Of a stretch of 9,166 nucleotides of DNA, positions 1 to 5,369 are shown piece by piece. The stretch is taken from contig JAPSIU010000096.1 in the NCBI GenBank assembly GCA_031178565.1, positions 1 to 9,166 on the forward strand. Reading direction: 5' to 3'. The notes below the pieces were generated by a model. The model did no database searches. It was not told where the DNA came from and saw nothing but the letters and a program-made list of their open reading frames with translations. Within the stretch, counting starts at the first letter, position 1. The number at the start of each line of letters is the position of its first letter. Origin of the DNA: Leucobacter sp. Lineage in GTDB: Bacteria > Actinomycetota > Actinomycetes > Actinomycetales > Microbacteriaceae. The translations under genes and the position numbers were made by a program.

Positions 1-260
1 ACCGCGACGGTGTCACCGTGCACGAAGGCGAGCGCCGAAGGACCGGCGAGCTCGTCATCGAATGCGGTGATCCCGGCGTTGTTGGCCGCAATCTTGGTCA
101 GCGTGTTCTTCGCCACAGCGTACGTCGCGTGCTCGCGGATGCTGTTGCGGAGTTCCCGCAGCTGGGCAACCGTGAGACCGCGGTACTCAGTCAGCAGAAC
201 GGCGGTCGACTCTTCAAACTTCTGCTGAAGATCGGCAACCGTAGCGTCCTTCGTAGCCAT
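1..260 (-). CDS. rplJ: 50S ribosomal protein L10, N-terminal part (runs off the window)
   Basis: L10 joins the L7/L12 dimers to 23S rRNA at the base of the ribosomal stalk, where translation factors are recruited. The visible 86 residues start MATKDATVADLQQKFEES and contain the family hallmarks: the helix with LLTEYRGLTVAQLRELR (residues 22-38) and AVAKNTLTKIAANN (48-61), followed by the segment ending FVHGDTVA. The ATG start at 260 has GGGAG four bases upstream and agrees with the usual L10 N-terminus. About half of the protein lies beyond the left edge. rplL normally follows rplJ, but it is outside the window. The gene has its own promoter and an L10-type leader, so it is probably repressed by its own product in complex with L12. 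The identification is secure. Confidence 0.96.
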   Translation of the reverse strand, partial: MATKDATVADLQQKFEESTAVLLTEYRGLTVAQLRELRNSIREHATYAVAKNTLTKIAANNAGITAFDDELAGPSALAFVHGDTVA

Positions 261-324
261 GGCGCTCCCTAGCTTGTCGTACCCGCGCAGCGGTTGCCGC
301 TCGGGGGCCGCGCCGCTCGGAGGC

Positions 325-354
325 TTCTCGCTCAGGTGCACCCTGAAACGAGAA
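325..354 (-). promoter_or_regulatory. Second hairpin in the rplJ leader
   Basis: An inverted repeat lies between the L10 leader core and the start codon: arms TTCTCG/CGAGAA outside and TCAG/CTGA inside, separated by a small internal loop, around a seven-base loop. It lacks a U-run on the minus strand, so it does not look like an intrinsic attenuator. It may be a conformational partner of the leader or an RNA-stability element. No function is assigned. Confidence 0.4.
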
Positions 355-403
355 AAGCTCCGGCGCGCACGCACGGAGCTTCAGAGAATCGGGATCGGGA
401 TCC

Positions 404-490
404 CGCTCAAGGAGTTCGTACCTGCGCAGGTCTCCGCTTTCGCGGACGTTCCGGGATCCTTTCGGATCCTACCGGCGGTCTTGGGCCAAG
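404..490 (-). promoter_or_regulatory. Ribosomal protein L10 leader (autoregulatory mRNA structure)
   Basis: Read on the minus strand, the rplJ 5' UTR contains AAGACCGCCGGT (about 484-471). A GGATCC-GAAA-GGATCC hairpin (469-454) and a TCCGC-GAAA-GCGGA hairpin (446-433) follow. Then comes GAGACCTGCGCAGGT (434-420). Two small hairpins set between the conserved GACCGCCGGT and GCGCAGGT blocks resemble the L10 leader of Gram-positive bacteria. That leader is bound by the L10-L12 complex at a kink-turn-like motif to repress translation. The match is by eye, not by covariance model. The structure ends about 145 bases before the rplJ ATG. Confidence 0.78.
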
Positions 491-494
491 GAGG

Positions 495-503
495 AGCCTA
501 TCA
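495..503 (-). promoter_or_regulatory. Putative rplJ promoter, extended -10 (TGATAGGCT)
   Basis: On the minus strand TGTGATAGGCT gives a TG-extended -10 element (TG-A-TAGGCT) directly upstream of the L10 leader, which would put the transcription start at about 485-489. No good -35 hexamer is seen at 16-18 bases spacing, as is common for extended -10 promoters. The same TAGGCT hexamer occurs at the proposed response-regulator promoter. Confidence 0.55.
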
Positions 504-565
504 CACTCTCGACCGGGATTGCTCGCTCACCTCGAGAGCCGCCCGCCTCGAGAGCCCGCCCGCCG

Positions 566-606
566 CGAGAAAGAGATCGGGCGCCTCCCGAGGGAAGCGC
601 CCGATC
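566..606 (-). terminator. Intrinsic terminator of the response-regulator gene
   Basis: A perfect 10-bp stem (GATCGGGCGC at 575-584 pairing with GCGCCCGATC at 597-606) encloses a 12-base loop that can form further pairs. On the minus strand the stem is followed by a pyrimidine-rich TCTTTCTC tail. It begins 12 bases after the regulator's stop codon, and the rplJ promoter lies about 65 bases further on, so it separates the two transcription units. Confidence 0.75.
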
Positions 607-618
607 CGAGGGTGAGGA

Positions 619-1341
619 CTAGCTCACCGGCTTGAGCATGTAGCCCGCGCCGCGCACCGTGTGCAGCATCGGGTCCCGGCCGCTGTCGATCTTCTTGCGC
701 AGGTAGGAGATGTAGAGCTCCACCACGGTCGACTTGCCCGTGAAGTCGTACGCCCACACGCGATCGAGGATCTGCGCCTTCGACAGCACTCGATTCGGGT
801 TGCGCATGAGGTACCGCAGCAACTCGAACTCGGTGCTGGTCACCGTGATCGGCTCGCCCGAGCGCTCGACCTCGTAGCTGTCCTCGTTGAGCGTGAGGTC
901 GCCGACGCGGAGCACGGGATCCGGCTGCTGGGAGAGCAGGATCTGAGAGCGACGCACCAGGCCGCGCAGACGCGCGATCAGCTCTTCGAGGCTGAACGGC
1001 TTGACGACATAGTCGTCGCCGCCCGCGGTGAGGCCGTTGACACGATCCTCGACCGAGTCCAGCGCGGTCAGGAACAGCACCGGGAACATCTCGCCGGCGC
1101 CCCTCACCCTGGCCAGCAACTGCATCCCGTCGAAATCCGGCAGCAGAATATCGAAGACCGCCACATCCGGGGCGAAGGTTCGAATCTTCTCGAACGCTTC
1201 CTGCCCGCTTGCAGCGGTCTCGATCTCCCACCCCTCGTAGCGCAGCGCCATGGCGATGAGCTGGGTGATCGATTCCTCGTCATCCACGATCAGCGCGCGG
1301 ATCTTTCCCCCGTCGGCCCGCATGAGGGCTTGTGAATCCAT
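619..1341 (-). CDS. OmpR/PhoB-family response regulator, no kinase in window
   Basis: This is a DNA-binding two-component regulator of 240 residues, the normal family length. The receiver domain (about 14-128) has the acidic pair D20-D21, phospho-acceptor D64 in VFDILLPDFDG, T92 and K114 in VVKPFS, so phosphorylation looks possible. The C-terminal winged helix (about 143-238) carries TSTEFELLRYLM, the recognition-helix region STVVELYISYLRKKID and the terminal wing HTVRGAGYMLKP. The ATG at 1341 (MDSQALMRADGGK) was chosen because GGAG lies 12 bases upstream and the receiver fold begins soon after. The frame stays open to 1491, but that part is compositionally poor and would cross the proposed promoter. 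ATG at 1323 is another possible start. The protein resembles the actinobacterial TrcR/PrrA-like group; its targets are unknown. A terminator follows it directly and about 500 non-coding bases precede it, so it seems monocistronic. Confidence 0.92.
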   Translation of the reverse strand: MDSQALMRADGGKIRALIVDDEESITQLIAMALRYEGWEIETAASGQEAFEKIRTFAPDVAVFDILLPDFDGMQLLARVRGAGEMFPVLFLTALDSVEDRVNGLTAGGDDYVVKPFSLEELIARLRGLVRRSQILLSQQPDPVLRVGDLTLNEDSYEVERSGEPITVTSTEFELLRYLMRNPNRVLSKAQILDRVWAYDFTGKSTVVELYISYLRKKIDSGRDPMLHTVRGAGYMLKPVS

Positions 1342-1462
1342 GCTGTAATCGTGCTCCTCTCGGCTGGACTCGGGCTGTGGACCCGAGAAGCGCGAACTCT
1401 GCGGACCCACTGCACCGGTTATCTCGCGCCGCACCCTTGCCGGGGCAGCACCTGACGACGAG

Positions 1463-1468
1463 AGCCTA
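1463..1468 (-). promoter_or_regulatory. Putative -10 element of the response-regulator promoter
   Basis: TAGGCT on the minus strand, identical to the proposed rplJ -10. It would give a start near 1456 and a leader of about 115 bases before the regulator's ATG. No convincing -35 is present. The element is partly overlapped by the inverted repeat at 1467-1482. Confidence 0.4.
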
Positions 1469-1482
1469 CTGCTTTTGCAGTA
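1467..1482. promoter_or_regulatory. Inverted repeat abutting the -10, possible operator
   Basis: TACTGC-TTTT-GCAGTA is a perfect 6-bp inverted repeat with a 4-base spacer. It touches the upstream edge of the TAGGCT -10 element, a position where a bound dimer could block RNA polymerase. A second small inverted repeat (ACATC-T-GATGT, 1495-1505) lies just upstream. OmpR-family proteins usually bind direct repeats, so autoregulation by the regulator itself is not implied. A small RNA hairpin is less likely, because the repeat sits upstream of the expected transcript. Confidence 0.35.
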
Positions 1483-1842
1483 CCTCCGCACCTAACATCT
1501 GATGTGCAAATGAACCCTCCGGGAGCCGCCTGGACGCAGGGCCGTGAGATTCCGTGTCAAGATCCGCGGGATTCCGCGCCTGGGAGCAAGAACGCGCACA
1601 CCGTCCATAATTCGAGCCGGCGAAAAAATTCGCGGAGAAGGGGCGTACGGTTCCCGGCGAAGGCCCGCATTCAGCGCCCGCGAAGCCCGGTCGTACCTGC
1701 CCGAAAATCGGCCCTGTTCTGGGATTTGCTTCCGAATCCAGTCAGGATCCGCCGGTCTGAGCAGAGCGTGCGCGCCTCGAAAAATTCACACCACGCCCGA
1801 GCCCCGCCGGCTCGCTCAGGGCACTCGTGGGACACTGGACGG

Positions 1843-2430
1843 GTGATCGTCTCGACCCCCGCCTACCTCAGCAGAATGGTCACCGACGGCACCGATCGCA
1901 TGGCGTGGATGCGCGCACGGGCACGCGGTATCACGGCCACCGACGTGGCGAAGCTCTCCACCCCCCGATCGCTCGAGGCGGCCGCTCACGAGAAGCTCCA
2001 CGGAAGCCGTTTCAGCGGGAACGCCTACACCGAGCACGGCAAGGCGCGGGAGCCCGAGATCGCGACATGGGTCACGCGCGAGCACGGGATCCGACCGAGC
2101 CAGGCCCTCTTCCACGCGGAGGCCGATCTTCGCCACCTCGCCACACCCGACGGGCTCGTCGAGCGGGAAGGCGGCGCCCTCGAGCTCGCCGAGATCAAGA
2201 CCACGAACAAGGAGTGGCGTTCGATCCCGCGCAACTATCTGCGGCAGGTGTGGTGGCAGCAGTACGTGCTGGGCGCCGAGCGCACCCTCGTCGTGTGGGA
2301 GCGGCACGAGAACTTCCTTCCCGTCGGGGACCCGCTGTGCCGCTGGGTCGATCGCGACGAGAACGAGATCGAGCGCCTGGTACACCTCGCCGGGAAGCTC
2401 ATCGACGTGCTCATCGAGCGGACGAGCTAG
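1843..2430 (+). CDS. YqaJ-family PD-(D/E)XK nuclease (phage-recombinase-like), stand-alone
   Basis: This is a predicted DNA exonuclease of the YqaJ viral-recombinase/lambda-exonuclease superfamily, 195 residues. The family motifs occur in order: RARGITATDVAKL near the N-terminus (28-38), the helix with E64-H-G-K-A-R-E70, D103 in TPDGLV, E117-I-K119 (the E-x-K catalytic pair) and the glutamine motif YLRQVWWQQYVLG (132-144). The metal-binding core therefore looks intact. The GTG at 1843 was chosen because homologous proteins start shortly before the ITATD motif. ATG at 1876 is an alternative, and there is no clear Shine-Dalgarno sequence, so the message may be leaderless. In phages such enzymes resect ends together with a single-strand annealing protein. 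None is nearby, and no phage gene surrounds it, so a housekeeping repair role or a domesticated nuclease is inferred. It is the only plus-strand gene in the window. Confidence 0.82.
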   Translation: MIVSTPAYLSRMVTDGTDRMAWMRARARGITATDVAKLSTPRSLEAAAHEKLHGSRFSGNAYTEHGKAREPEIATWVTREHGIRPSQALFHAEADLRHLATPDGLVEREGGALELAEIKTTNKEWRSIPRNYLRQVWWQQYVLGAERTLVVWERHENFLPVGDPLCRWVDRDENEIERLVHLAGKLIDVLIERTS

Positions 2431-2434
2431 CGAG

Positions 2435-2491
2435 CCCCTCCTCCCTTCCCTGCCGTCCCTCCCCCTTCCCCTGCCGTCCCCCTCCCTCCCC
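2435..2491 (-). repeat. C-rich/G-rich tract with G-quadruplex potential and an imperfect direct repeat
   Basis: The plus strand is almost pure pyrimidine with nine C-runs of three or more, so the minus strand carries nine G-runs. GGGG-A-GGG-A-GGGGG-ACGGCA-GGGG (2491-2468) meets the usual G3+N1-7 quadruplex pattern, and further runs follow down to 2435. Within it CTTCCCTGCCGTCCC is imperfectly repeated as CTTCCCCTGCCGTCCC, about 20 bases apart. The tract begins five bases after the YqaJ stop codon and ends next to the 58-bp palindrome. Confidence 0.7.
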
Positions 2492-2493
2492 GG

Positions 2494-2551
2494 TTCGCTT
2501 GGCGCTAAGTGCGACCTCAATCGATTGAGGTCGCACTTAGCGCCAAGCGAA
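2494..2551. repeat. Perfect 58-bp palindrome between convergent genes
   Basis: Two 29-base arms form a perfect inverted repeat with no spacer, centred between 2522 and 2523 (centre AATCGATT; the left arm starts TTCGCTTGGCGCTAAGTGCG). Every base pairs with its partner, and symmetry stops at 2493/2552. It lies between the stop of the nuclease gene (2430) and the stop of the PH-domain gene (2598), which converge on it. A bidirectional terminator or 3' mRNA-stabilising hairpin is the simplest reading, but neither side has a U-run. A repetitive extragenic palindrome is the alternative. It is not flanked by a transposase. Confidence 0.9.
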
Positions 2552-2597
2552 TGGCGTGTCGGGCGTCGCGGAGGCCGAAGGCGCGGGAGGTCGCGTC

Positions 2598-3203
2598 CTA
2601 CCAGAAGCCGACGGACGCTCCCCGGTCGGAATCCGAGCCGCCGCCAATGGGTGGATCGACCCGGTGCGCGCTCTGCGTGGAGTGCTCGTAGTTGCGCTCC
2701 ATGAGCTCCTGCAGTGCGTCAGCAACCCGCTCGGAGCCCGGCACGTCCTCGAGCCGCAGGCTCTCAGCACCGAACAGCACATCGATGTCCCCCGCGCCGC
2801 ACAGCCGCTGCAGCAGCCCGCGGCGCAGCCGAACCTCTCGAACTCTCGCGAGCGGGATCTCGGACCGGTGACGCACGAAGAAGCCGTGCCGCACGATCAC
2901 CCGCCGGGTGGTCACCGTGGTGCGATGGGCGAGCCACGCGAGGACCGGGAGCACTCCGAGCAGCAGGCCCAGCACCGCGGCGCCGCCTCCCGCGAGCAGG
3001 TTCATCCACGGAGCGGGGAGCGCACCCACCCAGTAGCCCGACGCCCCCGCGAGCGCGACGAGCAGGATCACCGGGAACGCGAGGCGGCGCCCGTGCCTGC
3101 GAAACCTCAGCAGGACGAGCTCGGGTCTGGTGTAGCTCTCGGGAAGCGGGCCGAGCGCCGACTCGACGTCGGCCGAGGCCGGCGGTTGGCGGCGGGGGCT
3201 CAT
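2598..3203 (-). CDS. Membrane protein with bacterial PH domain (bPH2, YdbS-like)
   Basis: A 201-residue protein with two predicted membrane helices (about 42-60 and 67-91). A bPH2-type domain (about 92-170) follows, seen as HRTTVTTRRVIVRHGFFVRH and then IPLARVREVRLRRGLLQRLCGAGDIDVLFG, the usual succession of strands with the G-x-G-x-[IV] element. The C-terminal 30 residues are hydrophilic. Such domains sit on the cytoplasmic membrane face; their ligands are mostly unknown. The start at ATG 3203 (MSPRRQPP) lies 4 bases after the flotillin stop TAG. A GTG at 3218 inside the flotillin gene is an in-frame alternative adding five residues. No free Shine-Dalgarno sequence is seen at normal spacing, which suggests translation coupled to flotillin. 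This context makes a role in the flotillin/NfeD membrane module likely, but that is inference. Confidence 0.8.
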   Translation of the reverse strand: MSPRRQPPASADVESALGPLPESYTRPELVLLRFRRHGRRLAFPVILLVALAGASGYWVGALPAPWMNLLAGGGAAVLGLLLGVLPVLAWLAHRTTVTTRRVIVRHGFFVRHRSEIPLARVREVRLRRGLLQRLCGAGDIDVLFGAESLRLEDVPGSERVADALQELMERNYEHSTQSAHRVDPPIGGGSDSDRGASVGFW

Positions 3204-3207
3204 GCCC

Positions 3208-4785
3208 CTATTCTGCACGGTTCATCTGCGCGCCCGCACCATCGCCCTCCCCCGAGACCGCCTGTCCCGACGCAGCCCCACCCGACGCAGCCTCACGCGG
3301 CGCGGCCTCACCCGACGCGGCCTCCGACATGGATGCGACCGCGCGGGATACCGCTCCCCGCTCGGACTCCTGAGCAGACGAGGACGACGCCCGACCGGCG
3401 GCGGCACCGGCCGCACCTCCGGCGACGACGCCGTTGAGCATTCCCACGAGGTCGATGCCGACCGTCTCGCGCGCCATCTCGAGGAGGCCCTTGATGTTGC
3501 CCATCGCGTCGCCCGTGACCTTGGAGGTGCCGTCCGTCGAGACGACCGTCATGTTGTCGATCGCGCCGATCGCCTGCGCGTACTCGCCCGCGATCTCCGG
3601 CAGCAGGTGGATGAGCTCCTGCGCGAGCACGGCCTGCGACTGGGTCTCCAGCGCGCGAGCGCGAGCGTCGATCGCCGCGGCTTCGGCGGTGCCCTTCGCC
3701 TCCAGCGCCGCGGCCTCGGCCCGGCCCTCCGCTTCGAGCGCCTCGGAGGCCGCGATACGCGCCGCGCGGTTCGCGAGACCCTCGCGCTCGATCGCCTTCG
3801 CGCGACCCTCCGCAGCCGAGACCGAAGCGGTCGCCTCGGCCTTCGCGAGCGCCTCGACCCGGTACGCCTCGGCCTCCGCGACCGCGCGCACGTCGGCGTT
3901 CAGTCGCTCGGTCCTCAGCGCGACCTCGCGCTGAGCCGTGATCTGCTGCTGCTCGACGATCGCCTGCTGCTGGATCGCCTGCTCGAGGGGCTCCGCGGCC
4001 GACGCCTGCGCCGTGGCCTTATCGGTCTCGGCCTGGATCTCGGCCTGGCGGAGCTTCAGCTCGCGGTTGCGGTCGAGCAGCACCTTCTCGGCCGCGATCT
4101 TCGCCTCCTGCGAGGCCTGGTAGGCGTTGGTCTCGGCGATATCGGCTGCCTGGCGCACCTTCGCGGCCTCGGGGCGACCGATGTTGACGATGTAGTCGGC
4201 GCCGTCGCGAATCTCCTGGATCTGCAGCGTGTCGACCACGAGGCCCTGCTTCGTGAGCGCCTCCTCGGCCGCTTCCAGCACGCTCTGCGCGACGACCGCG
4301 CGGTCGCGGATGATCTGCAGGACCGTGAGTCCACCGATGATCGAGCGCAGCGAGCCCGAGAGCACCTCCTGCGTCGACTCGTCGATCTCGTCGGAGTTCG
4401 AGAGGAATCGCTGAGCCGCGGCGCGGATCATCTCCTGCGTCCCGCCCACCTTGACGACGGCGACCGCCTGCGCCTGCATCGTGATACCGTCCGTCGTCTG
4501 CGCCTCGGTCGTGATCGAGAGCCTGCGGGAGCGCAGCGAGATGGTGAACGACTTCTGCACGAACGGGACGACGAAGACGCCGCCGCCCGTCACGACCTTC
4601 TGGCCCGAGAGATCCCGGCTCCTCTGCCCGGTGGCGTCGACGACCTCCTTGCCCTTGCCTCCCGTCACGATGATCGCCTCGTCGGGCTTGGCGATGCGAT
4701 AGCGCTTGATGATGACGAGCGCGATCAGCACCAGCGCGATGACGGCGCCGAAGATGCCGATGATGGCGGGGCTTGCGAGGAACAT
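3208..4785 (-). CDS. Flotillin-like SPFH-domain membrane scaffold protein
   Basis: 525 residues. An N-terminal membrane segment (about 5-26) is followed by KRYRIAKPDEAIIVTG, typical of the flotillin/YuaG-YqiK start. The SPFH/band-7 domain spans about 27-200 (GGGVFVVPFVQKSFTISL, SRRLSITTEAQTTDG, TKQGLVVDTLQIQEIRD). A long Ala/Glu-rich coiled-coil region follows (about 205-385) with EA repeats such as AEAEAYRVEALAKAEA. The conserved C-terminal part (386-415, QELIHLLPEIAGEYAQAIGA) comes next, and then a Gly/Ala/Ser tail. Flotillins oligomerise at the cytoplasmic membrane and organise membrane microdomains affecting fluidity and protein complexes. The ATG at 4785 has CGGAG about eight bases upstream, 11 bases after the NfeD-like stop. 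The NfeD-flotillin order matches yuaF-yuaG (floT) of Bacillus and yqiJ-yqiK of Escherichia coli. Identification is strong, but no specific orthologue name is claimed. Confidence 0.95.
   Translation of the reverse strand: MFLASPAIIGIFGAVIALVLIALVIIKRYRIAKPDEAIIVTGGKGKEVVDATGQRSRDLSGQKVVTGGGVFVVPFVQKSFTISLRSRRLSITTEAQTTDGITMQAQAVAVVKVGGTQEMIRAAAQRFLSNSDEIDESTQEVLSGSLRSIIGGLTVLQIIRDRAVVAQSVLEAAEEALTKQGLVVDTLQIQEIRDGADYIVNIGRPEAAKVRQAADIAETNAYQASQEAKIAAEKVLLDRNRELKLRQAEIQAETDKATAQASAAEPLEQAIQQQAIVEQQQITAQREVALRTERLNADVRAVAEAEAYRVEALAKAEATASVSAAEGRAKAIEREGLANRAARIAASEALEAEGRAEAAALEAKGTAEAAAIDARARALETQSQAVLAQELIHLLPEIAGEYAQAIGAIDNMTVVSTDGTSKVTGDAMGNIKGLLEMARETVGIDLVGMLNGVVAGGAAGAAAGRASSSSAQESERGAVSRAVASMSEAASGEAAPREAASGGAASGQAVSGEGDGAGAQMNRAE
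3251..3325 (-). repeat. Five-copy 15-bp tandem repeat in the flotillin tail
   Basis: Four similar 15-base units (3266-3280, 3281-3295, 3296-3310, 3311-3325; consensus CCCGACGCAGCCTCA on the plus strand) and a decayed fifth (3251-3265) lie in frame in the flotillin gene. They encode a pentapeptide repeat EAASG, EAAPR, EAASG, GAASG, QAVSG near residues 488-512. The repeat lies in the disordered tail beyond the conserved flotillin region. Because 15 is a multiple of 3, gain or loss of units would keep the frame. Confidence 0.85.
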
Positions 4786-4796
4786 GTCGTCTCCGA

Positions 4797-5369
4797 TCAG
4801 TCGGACGGTAGGTCGGTGGAGGTCTGAGGACGGACGAGGGTCTCGACCCGGACCGAAGTCGAGGTGATGGTCTGGACGATGCGCACCGAGACGCCGCGCG
4901 GGATCGGCTCGTCCGCGGTCGCGGAGAGCGAGATCCGCTCGCCGTGGCGGATCGCGGCGACCTCGCCGAGCCCGCCGGCCGGGATCGCGAGCACGACGGA
5001 GGCCTCCGAACCCACGAGATCCTGCCCGCTCACCGCGGTGGTCGATTCGGCTCCCCGGATCAGACGGGTCAGCCACCACGCCGCCGCGCCGCCGAGCAGG
5101 CCCGCGAGCGCCCCGACGACCGCGGCGACCGGTGTGCTCATCCCGGCGCCCACGCTCGCGAACGCCGTGAAGCCGAAGATCGACGTGAAGGCCGCGATCG
5201 TGGTGAGGCTGAGCGGCCCGTCGCCGAAGTCGAACGCGTCGAAGATGCCGTCGAGCAGGAGGGAGATGAGCAGCAGCACGCCGCCCACGATCCCGATCAC
5301 GAGGAAGATGCCGCCCGCGAAGAGCGAGCCGTCGAGCAGGCGCTCGATCCAGTTCACGATGCCGTCCAC
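4797..5369 (-). CDS. NfeD/YuaF-like membrane protein partnered with flotillin
   Basis: 190 residues with three predicted membrane helices (about 17-39, 53-72 and 79-104) and a C-terminal soluble domain (about 110-182). That domain has the small beta-barrel pattern of the NfeD OB fold: GQDLVGSEASVVLAIPAGGLGEVAAI, then ISLSATADEPIPRGVSVRIV and SVRVETLV. The ClpP-like serine protease domain of long NfeD proteins is absent, so this is the short form that accompanies flotillins. The gene begins with GTG at 5369, supported by AAGGAGG six bases upstream (and a second AGGAGG before it). Both the start codon and ribosome-binding site lie within the last codons of the preceding ABC gene (16-base overlap). 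The stop is 11 bases before the flotillin start. In Bacillus, YuaF works with YuaG in membrane microdomains; the same role is inferred here. The similarity is by architecture and context more than by sequence signature. Confidence 0.83.
   Translation of the reverse strand: MDGIVNWIERLLDGSLFAGGIFLVIGIVGGVLLLISLLLDGIFDAFDFGDGPLSLTTIAAFTSIFGFTAFASVGAGMSTPVAAVVGALAGLLGGAAAWWLTRLIRGAESTTAVSGQDLVGSEASVVLAIPAGGLGEVAAIRHGERISLSATADEPIPRGVSVRIVQTITSTSVRVETLVRPQTSTDLPSD

Larger units (their letters stand above)
1342..1842. other. Intergenic region between divergent genes
   Basis: About 500 bases without a supportable gene. The left part is the leader and promoter of the response regulator. The right part (about 1510-1842) has locally A-rich patches, including GCGAA-AAAA-TTCGC at 1620-1633 and CTCGAAAAATTCAC near 1777-1790, in an otherwise GC-rich background. 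The plus-strand frame is open through 1504-1842, but its translation is Arg/Pro/Ser-rich without domain character, so it is judged non-coding. No tRNA or known riboswitch was recognised. Promoter signals for the plus-strand nuclease gene are weak: GACACT at 1831-1836 would fit a leaderless start at 1843. Confidence 0.6.

Noticed and set aside
531..564. Imperfect direct repeat CTCGAGAGCC-GCCCGC twice, upstream of the rplJ promoter
   Set aside because: Only two imperfect copies in GC-rich sequence; possibly a regulator site but too little to support a separate call.
1342..1491. Longer response regulator starting at 1491
   Set aside because: It would add 50 unstructured residues and cross the proposed promoter and inverted repeat; the ATG at 1341 gives the normal family length.
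1620..1633. GCGAA-AAAA-TTCGC as a terminator or LexA-type box
   Set aside because: The arms are only 5 bp with no following U-run, and the sequence does not match the actinobacterial SOS box pattern.
1504..1842. N-terminal extension of the YqaJ-like protein by 113 residues
   Set aside because: The translation is low in domain character, rich in Arg/Ser/Pro, and precedes the point where YqaJ proteins normally begin; a start at 1843 or 1876 is preferred.
2494..2551. Palindrome as the terminal inverted repeat of an insertion sequence or MITE
   Set aside because: There is no transposase, no second copy in the window and no visible target duplication; the arms are adjacent and do not flank any cargo.
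3202..4827. Plus-strand open frame of 541 codons opposite flotillin
   Set aside because: It mirrors the Ala/Glu-repeat coding strand as an Arg/Leu/Asp-rich translation without recognisable domains; flotillin on the minus strand is unambiguous.
4786..5079. Flotillin start extended upstream to 5079
   Set aside because: The extra translation overlaps the NfeD-like gene in another frame and lacks hydrophobic or SPFH character; the ATG at 4785 has a ribosome-binding site and begins the membrane segment.
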